DNA of 23,683 nucleotides, taken from Peribacter sp964404805 (lineage in GTDB: Bacteria > Patescibacteriota > Gracilibacteria > Peribacterales > Peribacteraceae). Location: NCBI GenBank assembly GCA_964404805.1, contig CAYOLJ010000009.1:1-23683 (forward strand), in the 5' to 3' direction. Position 1 is the stretch's first letter. Each line of letters begins with the position of its first letter. The notes under the pieces were generated by a model. It ran no database searches. It was not told the DNA's origin and saw only the letters and a program-made list of their open reading frames with translations. The position numbers were made by a program, and so were the translations under genes. Positions 16,289-23,683 of the stretch are shown here, in pieces.

Positions 16289-19200
16289 CTACTGCAAATA
16301 TAGAAGTAAATCATCATTACTCCAATGGAGCTCTTTTGCCTTGAAAAGATAAATTATGCGGAAAAGATGAGCTTTTGTCGGTTGAACTCGGACAATTCCT
16401 TTTTTATTGGAAAAGCCAATTTTGTTGAGAAGTGTTTGTTTATTCTGCTCAGATAGTGCCTTCCCGTTATTTCCGAGCAAAGACAGCACATTTTCAGGGG
16501 ATACAGTATCCAGAGACACTCCATCTCCCAACGTTTTGTTTATGAGAGAGACATCCGTTGTTGATAATGGTTTGTCTGCATCCACAACGAATTTAAAGCT
16601 TCTACTCTTGGATGGGGGTATATATGGAACAATCGATTGTTTGATGAGTCCGTCGATGAGCAGATGCTGCACAGATTTCGAAAGTATGGGGTCGGTACTC
16701 ATATCCTGAATGGGATAGATGATGACCCCCCCCTCAACCAGATAATGTTGAAATTGATGAAGAAGGACATCATCATTGAGCAATTGTTTTGGAGAAATCT
16801 TGTTATCAAGACAGAATGCGGTGAGAAAGCCGGCCGATTGGCCAATTGCAATTTCATTAACATGAATGCGGAGGAGGCCGTTTGCAAGCTGTGTTGCACC
16901 AATGTTGTTAGATGCGAGGACGATGTTATCCGATTTTTGTGGTATCAAAGCACCCATTTTTAAAGAGGAGGGTCGAATGTGCGCTTCAACGAGGTGTAAA
17001 GGATGTGAGGAATCCTTTTGCAATAGATTCTTTTTCTGGAAATAGTCCAGGAATTGTGAAATTCCATTATTTCCAAAATATTCTTCTGCAGTGAAGTATG
17101 AATGGAGATCAATGCCGTAATGAACGGCTGCAACAGCGTCATGTGGAAACTCTGCAGTTTGCTTTTTCGTAATACAGAAGCTGTGATTCTGTATATATCC
17201 GACACACAAACTATTGTTACATTCATCGGACTGTCCGGAGCAAGGCTGCAAAGAGAGCAAAAAATCCATCTCATTCATTTGTTCAATAGTTTTTGCCCGC
17301 CTGCCTTCTCGGGAATAAGGAAGAATGGGGAAGAAACCAGGTGATCCTGGGAAAATACCAAGTAGGGGGTTTACACGTTTCATTGAACAGGTTACATCAT
17401 CTTGAGTATCACACTCGAAGAGTTGGCTGAAGAGGGGCATCATGTACTTGAGCCAATAGTAATATTGATAGGAACGTTCTCGAGAACCTTCAATCACGTC
17501 GTATGAGTCAATGCTGCCCACGTAAACAGGGGCCAAATCGTTAACAGGCTCCGCAACAATTGTGACCCCCATGCTTGTATTTGCAACGGGGGTATGGATT
17601 TTTGCAGTGTAAGTGCCCGAAGCAATAGATTGGGCTGATACAATGTTTCGCAAAAGAAAGAGTGGCGTTTTTTCGCCCCCCTTCATTTCGCCGATAACTT
17701 TGCGAGTGAGTGAGAATTGCCACGAAGGAGTGAGATCGGGAATATCTTCGAAGAACCAGATGTTATTTGGCCTCGTTGATTGCATCGGAACAGAAATTTT
17801 TGATGGTCCCTGATGGAGAAAGGCACTCTTATTGATCAATGAACCCGTTGTTGGAAACAGTGCGATGTCCTGATCAGGAATTATTTTCTCCTCTTGCAGA
17901 TGTTCGATAATACTTGTAAGAGAATCTGGCTGACCAGAAGAAACGCCGCCAATGACAGTCCTCCATTTGCCGGGTGGGAGAGAAGAAATATCAACAGTGA
18001 GATTGTTCTGCTGTGGCGTCGCCTCTAAGTTGAAGGTATCTGTTTGAAGAGAGGGGAGAACAAGCATCTCATTTGCCCCATCGGTACTTATGGCATATTT
18101 TGAATAAACGAAGAATTTTCCAGCATAAGTAAATGTGTTCGGATCTTTAATTGGCACCCATTTTCTTGAGTTTTGTAGGTAAGTTAATGTGGATTGCACT
18201 CTTGCTTTTCCTTTGTCGGGACTGCGAATCCAGACATCGTAGATTGCGATAGATGGTAAACTTGAAACACGAGCCGTCTTATTCTCCGTTTTGTTATATG
18301 TCCAGTTAGACGAAGCAAGATCCTCCAATGAAAAGATAGGAGGAGTCAGTAAATCATTATCTGGACTATTCACTTCAAGCCGATAGAAAACACCGGCATT
18401 GAGATGGATGACTTGCAGCGGTCGTATGATATTGTTGGAATAGATATTATTGAAACTGAAGGAGGTAATTTTTTTGCCTGTCTTACTTTCATTTACAGCA
18501 ACTCGAAACCAACGATTCCTCGTCTGACTAATGCCTAACAAATATTCACCGCTTTTCGCCACGGTGAAATCCCACTTCAGATTGTTTGAATTTTCAGCAC
18601 TTTCCTCTTTTGTTTCAACAGATTGCCAGCGCACCATTATGCGATGTTGCGTGGAAAGACCTGTCGGAAAGATGAGAATAGCACTGACGATCTCATGAAT
18701 TTCGGGAGGGAGGATGATAGATCCTGTCAATCCAAGGGTGATATTGGATAGTAAGTAATTTCCGCTACCCACCTGCGTCATGTTGTATGACCGATCATTC
18801 ACTTTAATCTTTAACGAAGATGGATTTTTCTCTTTGGGAAGAGCGAGATAAATATCAGACATTACAAGTGGAAAACCAGATCTCTTGATTATTACGGTCT
18901 CAGAAAAAGGTGCAGAAAGGAATGAAGAAGAGGCATGTAAATTGGTTTTTTTGAGGATAATCCCTTCCACCGAAAAATGTTCACCTTTCGATTGGAATGA
19001 CAGCGATGGTGCATGTTGTGGATCGACGAAAAATGTTCCGATTTTTACTAATCGTTCAGATTTGGCTGATGATATTGAGATATTCAAAGACGCAGATGGA
19101 GACGGCCAGCGAATCGTGACATCGAAAGAATCATTTCCGTGGTTGATGAAATACATCTCGTATGTGTCGCTGAAGTTTGGCTGGAGAGTCATTTCAGCAA

Positions 19201-20098
19201 CGCACGCCGCTGTTGTTGCACGAGAAGCCAAGCCCCCTACGATGAAACTGCCCGTCTCCGAATGTTTCCAGCAGCCGGAATTGGGAAAATTGCTGATCGA
19301 GAAAAAATCTCCGCCGTACCCCTTATCGAGCAGGACAAAAGGGGAGGAAACGGCTTGGACACGATTTTCCCACCCAGAGAATTGTGTTTCTCCTTCATTA
19401 ATTCCTTGTATAAAAGCATCCCTCACAGACGCAGGTAGAGCATCGGGTTCCCGCGTGTCTTCTCTACTGTCAAATCCAACATCGAAAGGTTCGGCTAACT
19501 CTTCGAGCCAATGTCCTGTTTTCGAGGCAAGAACGAGAAAAGAGGAGCGCACAAGTACCCTCTGACGTGTCGTAAGATTTTCCAGTACGGTTGCGCGATA
19601 GATATTCTTATTTTTGCTTTCAATAAGTCGGTGATTATTTAGGAGAGTAATACGCGGATTCTCGGCAATCTTACTGAGAAAAAAATCCTGAATATCAGTT
19701 GGAAGTGTTGCGATGGCGCCGGCAACAGCACTGCCGAGGCCTTTGGAGTTTCCGTATTTATCCTTAAGGTACTGTTGGAGCTCACCATAGAGCAGATTAT
19801 CCTCCCAGGGATTACCCAAATCATCGAAGGCACTTATACCTGATTCCACAGCCTGCCCCCCCACAATTGTATTGCTAGTCATCAGGACGACTGTTTTGCC
19901 TTCGCGAGCCAGAGTGATAGCAGCACTCACTCCCCCCAGACTGGCATCCAGAACCAGTGCGTCGACTTCAATTGTTTCCTGAGCTTGGATAGATGGTGAC
20001 TTTGTAGTATCGATTGGCAAAATCAAAGCCACCACAGCAAAAATACTTGTAGCTATAGCCCATCCCCAAAAAAATCGAAAACGAGGCAAATGAAGCAT
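16289..20098 (-). CDS. Exported FAD-oxidoreductase-like surface protein with beta-rich insert and SLH-like tail
   Basis: The 1269-residue protein starts with a signal sequence or anchor (helix about 10-28, Ala-Gln near 39). Residues 45-215 resemble the N-terminal half of the FAD_oxidored family (PF12831), with Gly-Gly-Gln-Ala-Val-Glu-Ser-Gly at 80-87. The C-terminal half comes back after about 870: Ser-Arg-Glu-Gly-Arg-Arg, Tyr-Gly-Ile-Asp-Leu-His, and an Asn-Ile-Gly-Ala-Thr then Ala-Ile-Gly-Gln-Ser-Ala-Gly stretch. Between them lie some 650 residues of apparent beta-sandwich domains. Residues 1125-1191 look like one SLH repeat. Several cysteines suggest disulfides, as fits an exported protein. 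The first Gly of the dinucleotide motif is Asp51 and the acidic residue after the second strand is missing, so FAD binding and catalysis are uncertain. It lies 18 bases after the LtaS-like gene. Confidence 0.75.
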   Translation of the reverse strand: MLHLPRFRFFWGWAIATSIFAVVALILPIDTTKSPSIQAQETIEVDALVLDASLGGVSAAITLAREGKTVVLMTSNTIVGGQAVESGISAFDDLGNPWEDNLLYGELQQYLKDKYGNSKGLGSAVAGAIATLPTDIQDFFLSKIAENPRITLLNNHRLIESKNKNIYRATVLENLTTRQRVLVRSSFLVLASKTGHWLEELAEPFDVGFDSREDTREPDALPASVRDAFIQGINEGETQFSGWENRVQAVSSPFVLLDKGYGGDFFSISNFPNSGCWKHSETGSFIVGGLASRATTAACVAEMTLQPNFSDTYEMYFINHGNDSFDVTIRWPSPSASLNISISSAKSERLVKIGTFFVDPQHAPSLSFQSKGEHFSVEGIILKKTNLHASSSFLSAPFSETVIIKRSGFPLVMSDIYLALPKEKNPSSLKIKVNDRSYNMTQVGSGNYLLSNITLGLTGSIILPPEIHEIVSAILIFPTGLSTQHRIMVRWQSVETKEESAENSNNLKWDFTVAKSGEYLLGISQTRNRWFRVAVNESKTGKKITSFSFNNIYSNNIIRPLQVIHLNAGVFYRLEVNSPDNDLLTPPIFSLEDLASSNWTYNKTENKTARVSSLPSIAIYDVWIRSPDKGKARVQSTLTYLQNSRKWVPIKDPNTFTYAGKFFVYSKYAISTDGANEMLVLPSLQTDTFNLEATPQQNNLTVDISSLPPGKWRTVIGGVSSGQPDSLTSIIEHLQEEKIIPDQDIALFPTTGSLINKSAFLHQGPSKISVPMQSTRPNNIWFFEDIPDLTPSWQFSLTRKVIGEMKGGEKTPLFLLRNIVSAQSIASGTYTAKIHTPVANTSMGVTIVAEPVNDLAPVYVGSIDSYDVIEGSRERSYQYYYWLKYMMPLFSQLFECDTQDDVTCSMKRVNPLLGIFPGSPGFFPILPYSREGRRAKTIEQMNEMDFLLSLQPCSGQSDECNNSLCVGYIQNHSFCITKKQTAEFPHDAVAAVHYGIDLHSYFTAEEYFGNNGISQFLDYFQKKNLLQKDSSHPLHLVEAHIRPSSLKMGALIPQKSDNIVLASNNIGATQLANGLLRIHVNEIAIGQSAGFLTAFCLDNKISPKQLLNDDVLLHQFQHYLVEGGVIIYPIQDMSTDPILSKSVQHLLIDGLIKQSIVPYIPPSKSRSFKFVVDADKPLSTTDVSLINKTLGDGVSLDTVSPENVLSLLGNNGKALSEQNKQTLLNKIGFSNKKGIVRVQPTKAHLFRIIYLFKAKELHWSNDDLLLYLQ
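16526..16726 (-). other. SLH-like domain at the C-terminus of the FAD-type protein
   Basis: Residues about 1125-1191. The segment starts with a Tyr-Pro-Ile-Gln-Asp-Met strand, continues with a helix with Ala/Ser-Val-Gln-His-Leu spacing and Asp-Gly-Leu-Ile, then has a Phe-Val-Val-Asp-Ala-Asp-Lys-Pro-Leu-Ser and a final short helix. This follows the order of an SLH repeat (F-x-D-V, helix, G-I/L, F-x-P-D-x-P-L-T-R, helix), though the Arg of the TRAE motif is missing. Only one degenerate repeat is visible where three are usual. Confidence 0.4.
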
Positions 20099-20107
20099 TT
20101 GGATGGG

Positions 20108-20136
20108 ATTCTACACCTAATTATCTTCGGTAGCAT
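20108..20136 (-). promoter_or_regulatory. Possible internal promoter of the FAD-type gene
   Basis: The -10 TAGAAT (20108-20113) is nine bases before the ATG at 20098. A poor -35 (ATGCTA, 20131-20136) stands 17 bases upstream, inside the end of the LtaS-like gene. The gene could equally be carried by transcription from upstream. Confidence 0.3.
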
Positions 20137-22003
20137 CATTCCCAACTGAGCCGTGATTCAGATATCTTTGACAGAAATACTGCCGTACAAAATCATCATA
20201 AGACAAATATCCAATCAATTGCGGCTTGCGCATTAACAAATCTTGTTCGTCGAATCGTATCAGTTCTTGGGAATCGAGAGCATAACTGAAGACAGCATTG
20301 TCTCTTGTCACTAATACCCTTCCTCCTCCATAGGGCTGAGTGAGAATGTGGCAATCTTCGTAGGGCGCTTCCATCAGGGCCTGTTCTTTCTCATATTTCA
20401 TGAACGGCACACACGAATTTCCATACTGGGTGCCGGAAACAAGCTCAGCGACTGTTGGAAGAAAATCTGCTTGCGAACATCGTTGTTGAGATTGTTGCCC
20501 AACGAGGAATTCTTTTTGACGCTTGGTTGGCGGTATATAGGTCATGGGAATCAGAAAATGCTCGGTATGAGCTCCCGAAGCATTAAGGGTACTGCCGCCG
20601 ATACCTATCGGCCAGGAGTTATCAGGCAAAATCAACAGGTGCATTTCTCCTTTGCTATACTCCTTGAATGAGTCATAGAACTTCGAAAGGCAGTAGTCTT
20701 GCTCAAGGGAAGAATTGAGAAATTGTTCTACAAAATTATTGGCAGGGGAAAATTGATGAACCTGGGAATATCCCCTCTCCTTGAATGGGTAGTGATTGTT
20801 GGTAACTTCAATATATACAAAGAGTCCGTGCGATGGATCAGGATACTTCTTTGTAAGAAATTCAAATATTCTTTTGTAGAAGAGACAATCATCGATACCG
20901 AGAGTTCCACTGATAGTATCGCCCTTCTCAAGTATTTCCTTCTGGTATTTCTCTTTGAAGCCTAGTGTATCGAAAAATTGTTCATATCCAGTGATGGAGA
21001 GTTTATCTGCTCTGAATACCATGGTACGGTATCCGGCCCCATCGAAAATGGCAGGCATGCATGGAGTTTGTATTACATCTGAGGAAATTGAGAGACCCCT
21101 TCCTAAATTGTTAACAATACCGCAGAAGAGGGATTCCTGGGCACGATTGGTTTGAACAGAATTACTCCAAAACATTGGGAAAAGCACACCGTCACGTGCA
21201 ATTTCAGTTTCAAGGGGCATGAAATTTCCTTCATACTTTTTTCCATCAACCACAGCGAGACCCTCCAGAGCGAGCGCATTCTGTGATTCAAGTTGAAGAA
21301 TCATCACGCTTTCCCCGTTATTTTTTATTTTGTAAATTTCGTTGTTTGGAATGATCGCGTGCATGGCAATGCTTACTGTTGCTCGTGGTGTTTGATTTAA
21401 TTCAAAATATCGAATGAGCTGTGTTTGTGATGGAAAAAGTAAAACGACGCAAAATAGGAGGATGGAACCTCCCCATATTTTTCTGGGTGCATAATTTTTT
21501 AGAAAGTTGTCAAATAAACAATAGGCGCCGATGGCAAAGAACGAGAAGTCTATCGATATCAGCAAAAAAATGCTCAAGATGAGCGAGATTTGCCCTATCG
21601 AAAGCGAGAATAGGGCAAAACGAATAGAATCGGAGAGCGTATCGAGGACGAAAAAAATATCCAGTGGCGCATTGGTGATTGACCAGTATCCGAGAAGGAG
21701 ATAATAGAAGAGAAAATATAGTAATCCAATTCCAGTGAGTAGGATGCGAAGGATGAGCGGGATCCTGATAAGTCTTGTCAACAGAAGAAGAGAGAGAAAA
21801 AGAAACACTGCACAGCTAAATCTCAAGCTGATACTAAGAAATGTCCAAAACGAATCTCCATGGAGAATGGCGAGCCATACTGCCGGTACGATAACGAATG
21901 AGATTACACCAGTTATTACAAAGAACCAGTTGAGCTCGCTTTTGGGTTTCACCGGAGAGAATGGCTCCTGCGGACGCAGTGTCGTTTGAGCATCTGTTGG
22001 CAT
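20117..22003 (-). CDS. LtaS-like membrane phosphotransferase/sulfatase-family enzyme
   Basis: The 628-residue protein has an N-terminal block of about five membrane helices (25-195) and an exported alkaline-phosphatase-superfamily domain, the layout of lipoteichoic acid synthase and related phosphoglycerol or phosphoethanolamine transferases. Candidate site residues are Glu239 (metal), Thr285 (nucleophile, in Ser-Val-Gln-Thr-Asn), His404 (Asn-His-Tyr-Pro-Phe) and Asp461. Their spacings (46 and 176) nearly equal those of Glu255, Thr300 and Asp475 in S. aureus LtaS. The His that should follow the Asp is Asn462. I chose the ATG at 22003, seven bases after a -10-like box; in-frame starts also exist at 22015, 22027 and a GTG at 22039. 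It probably adds a phospho-group to a surface polymer, but a sulfatase or inactive relative is possible. The FAD-type gene follows by 18 bases. Confidence 0.8.
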   Translation of the reverse strand: MPTDAQTTLRPQEPFSPVKPKSELNWFFVITGVISFVIVPAVWLAILHGDSFWTFLSISLRFSCAVFLFLSLLLLTRLIRIPLILRILLTGIGLLYFLFYYLLLGYWSITNAPLDIFFVLDTLSDSIRFALFSLSIGQISLILSIFLLISIDFSFFAIGAYCLFDNFLKNYAPRKIWGGSILLFCVVLLFPSQTQLIRYFELNQTPRATVSIAMHAIIPNNEIYKIKNNGESVMILQLESQNALALEGLAVVDGKKYEGNFMPLETEIARDGVLFPMFWSNSVQTNRAQESLFCGIVNNLGRGLSISSDVIQTPCMPAIFDGAGYRTMVFRADKLSITGYEQFFDTLGFKEKYQKEILEKGDTISGTLGIDDCLFYKRIFEFLTKKYPDPSHGLFVYIEVTNNHYPFKERGYSQVHQFSPANNFVEQFLNSSLEQDYCLSKFYDSFKEYSKGEMHLLILPDNSWPIGIGGSTLNASGAHTEHFLIPMTYIPPTKRQKEFLVGQQSQQRCSQADFLPTVAELVSGTQYGNSCVPFMKYEKEQALMEAPYEDCHILTQPYGGGRVLVTRDNAVFSYALDSQELIRFDEQDLLMRKPQLIGYLSYDDFVRQYFCQRYLNHGSVGNDATEDN

Positions 22004-22010
22004 CCGGCAA

Positions 22011-22044
22011 AGCATATCAAAATGCATGGCTAATAGCACGTGAT
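22011..22044 (-). promoter_or_regulatory. Candidate promoter of the LtaS-like gene with the ATCACGTGCTA motif
   Basis: The -10 TATGCT (22011-22016) is seven bases before the ATG at 22003. Seventeen bases upstream stands GTGCTA, the end of ATCACGTGCTA (22034-22044), identical to the ftsH upstream element and at the same distance. If translation starts further upstream (22027 or 22039) this reading fails. Confidence 0.3.
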
Positions 22045-22065
22045 CAAGGAAAACGACCGCGCACG

Positions 22066-22081
22066 GGCGATTGCTATCGCC
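22066..22081. terminator. Small perfect hairpin, possible weak terminator
   Basis: GGCGAT (22066-22071) pairs with ATCGCC (22076-22081) around a four-base loop, 23-38 bases after the stop of the right-edge gene. No uninterrupted T run follows on either strand, so an intrinsic terminator is doubtful. Confidence 0.2.
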
Positions 22082-22103
22082 GTTTCATATTCCGTTTCAT
22101 TTA

Positions 22104-23683
22104 TTACCTCTGCCCTATTCCTGAAAGAGCGCGCCCCTGTCGGGATGGCTGTAAAGGTTGCATCCACACATTCTGGTATTGAACAGCGCCTCCCGCCACG
22201 CCCATACCCCATGACGGCCCAAGATTTGCCGGCATACGTTTTCCTCCGTCATTCTCGAAGAGAATGCGCGCACCCCTTGTTGCAGGTGGAGCGGCAAGGG
22301 AGAATCTCGCGAGAGGTTTTACATCATTACGTCCGGCAATCTGTGCATCGATGAGCATGCCTCCCGAGACTGTACGCACCATTACGGTACATACATATTC
22401 CTGTCCGTCTTCTTTAACAATAGGCTGAGCATGGTCTGCGAAAGCTGACGTGTCATGCCTTTGGCCAAAGTATGAAATGCCATCGGGGTCAAAACCTGAT
22501 CGATATTGACCGGCTGATTTCTTGTTCATATTTCCATCCCAATGGATGCCGATACTCTGTCCATTTGGAAGTGGGACAATGAAGGAAGTGGCACCTTGTA
22601 TTCCATCTTGCCAGCGTCCTTCCGAGGTTCTTGTGAAGACAAATCTTAGTGCGTATTGTCCGCTCTTTACAATTTTCTGGCCATCAGGAGACAAAGGCAA
22701 ATTGATGCTGGCAAGCCATTTTTGATTCCCAGAATTGCCTTGCAGCAGCTCGGTTTCTCCCTTTTTTACTACTTGCCAGCGTGATCGTACGATGAATCCT
22801 TCTTTGAGAAGCTTTTGAGGGTTCTCACTCAAGAGGTTGACGGCTCCGGGAGGGAGCGCACCAGGCACATCCACACGCACGTCCTGTGCCGAAGCAACTT
22901 GGTTCGCTGCGGCTGTAGGAGCCCGAAGGGGGGAGCCCCGGAAGAACGGGGGTATAGATCCGTGCTCATCGAGCAGCTGCTCGCGGAGATCTTCGATACG
23001 TGCGGCGAGAATGGTGGGGCCAGCAGATTTGGATTTTGCGAGATCTAAGCAGTGTACGGCCATGGCCACCGCCCCGGGTCCCGTTGGTGTATCGGTCGAA
23101 ACAAGATCCTGTGCAAGCTGGTAGAGATCTGGTGCAGCAAGAGTGTCGCGTTGTTCGACACGTGTTGCCACACTGCCGAGCGTAGAATCTTTCGAAGCGT
23201 GCAGTGAAGGAGAGAACGACCAGTCCCCCTCCATGAAGCAGCGATATGCACCCACTTCCCTGTTTGCCCCAGTATCAGAGGGGTTCGTGGCCAGTGTCTG
23301 CTGCTGGTCGGCGATTCCGTGCGCGTCGTAGGTCTGCTGCAACTGACTAACTACACGGAGCATGTCGGCGCAGTTCTGCGCATTGGCCGACGGACGTCCC
23401 TTGAGTGAAGCAAGGAATCGCTTCGCCCCCACAAAATCATCCTGAGCACACAGGCTGCGGACCACGCCAGAAGCGTGCGTCATAACCTGTTCGATGTTGC
23501 CGCCTTTCTGCTTCGACGCATTCTGCACGGCAGCTATGCCCTGTTCCATTGCCATTGCATCGACATCGAAGAGGCGTTGCATTTCTGCAAACACATTCAT
23601 CACGGCATCGAGGTTGCCCTCACCGCGTGCTTTCTCAAGAGCGATTTGCAGCAGGATCCACTGCTCGATAGGCTTCTCGGTTC
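22104..23683 (-). CDS. Protein with helical repeats and lectin-like domain, truncated at the right edge
   Basis: The frame is open to the last base, so the N-terminus is outside the window; about 525 residues are visible (an internal GTG at 23603 and ATG at 23600 are not the true start). The first 180 or so form a helical, TPR-like region. Then a Cys-Phe-Met-Glu-Gly-Asp-Trp segment leads into more helices. After a Pro-rich linker the last 230 residues are beta-rich, with strand patterns like the LamG or 3-keto-disaccharide hydrolase fold and a His-Trp-Asp-Gly segment. I associate the pairing of the GDW segment with such a lectin-like end with Planctomycetes proteins, often joined to a kinase or enzyme domain. 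What precedes it here is unknown. The function is probably sugar or surface binding. Confidence 0.7.
   Translation of the reverse strand, partial: TEKPIEQWILLQIALEKARGEGNLDAVMNVFAEMQRLFDVDAMAMEQGIAAVQNASKQKGGNIEQVMTHASGVVRSLCAQDDFVGAKRFLASLKGRPSANAQNCADMLRVVSQLQQTYDAHGIADQQQTLATNPSDTGANREVGAYRCFMEGDWSFSPSLHASKDSTLGSVATRVEQRDTLAAPDLYQLAQDLVSTDTPTGPGAVAMAVHCLDLAKSKSAGPTILAARIEDLREQLLDEHGSIPPFFRGSPLRAPTAAANQVASAQDVRVDVPGALPPGAVNLLSENPQKLLKEGFIVRSRWQVVKKGETELLQGNSGNQKWLASINLPLSPDGQKIVKSGQYALRFVFTRTSEGRWQDGIQGATSFIVPLPNGQSIGIHWDGNMNKKSAGQYRSGFDPDGISYFGQRHDTSAFADHAQPIVKEDGQEYVCTVMVRTVSGGMLIDAQIAGRNDVKPLARFSLAAPPATRGARILFENDGGKRMPANLGPSWGMGVAGGAVQYQNVWMQPLQPSRQGRALSGIGQR

Noticed and set aside
18885..19565. 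Open frame of 226 codons on the plus strand
   Set aside because: It is antisense to the FAD-type gene, whose frame shows clear family motifs. The plus-strand peptide shows none.

Overview
The window is a gene-dense bacterial stretch. UGA is used as an ordinary stop (for example at the ends of the adenylosuccinate lyase and of the 812-residue transferase), so the recoded-UGA Gracilibacteria and Absconditabacteria groups are excluded. The mix of a housekeeping FtsH and PurB, many membrane glycosyltransferases and large unnamed surface proteins, with start codons lying almost on top of -10 boxes, suggests an uncultivated lineage such as Peregrinibacteria/Peribacteria of the Candidate Phyla Radiation. 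That placement is an inference; there is no rRNA or marker set here to test it.

Left part (1-8.0 kb): a left-truncated GT-C membrane glycosyltransferase, an extended SDR epimerase/dehydratase, a short polyprenyl-phosphate GT2, a PMT-like (GT39) mannosyltransferase, ftsH, and a second polyprenyl-phosphate GT2. The logic is that of lipid-linked sugar transfer: SDR enzymes shape the nucleotide sugar, GT2 enzymes load it on a polyprenyl phosphate, and GT-C enzymes use that donor on the outer face of the membrane. Middle (8.0-9.6 kb): purB and a tRNA-Leu(GAG).

Right part (9.6-22.0 kb), all on the minus strand: an LtaS-like alkaline-phosphatase-fold membrane enzyme, then a 1269-residue exported FAD-oxidoreductase-like protein with a long beta-rich insert and an SLH-like tail. 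After a strong promoter at 16.25 kb comes a three-gene operon joined by ATGA overlaps: a GT4 glycosyltransferase fused to a CsaB-like polysaccharide pyruvyl transferase, a YfhO-like GT-C membrane protein, and a membrane-anchored protein of unknown function. The last gene (22.1 kb to the right edge, truncated at its 5' side) carries a repeat region and a lectin-like domain of a type I associate with Planctomycetes.

The most interesting reading is that 9.6-22.0 kb is a cell-surface locus. A pyruvyl transferase could modify a wall polymer, a polymerase-like enzyme could act on it, and an exported protein with an SLH-like end could bind the pyruvylated polymer. A second general signal is that at least six transcription units seem to begin at, or within a few bases of, the start codon (leaderless or nearly so). 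No gene-free stretch longer than 300 bases exists. The largest gaps are 4989-5140 and 7972-8093, and both hold divergent promoters. I saw no CRISPR array, insertion sequence or convincing intrinsic terminator.
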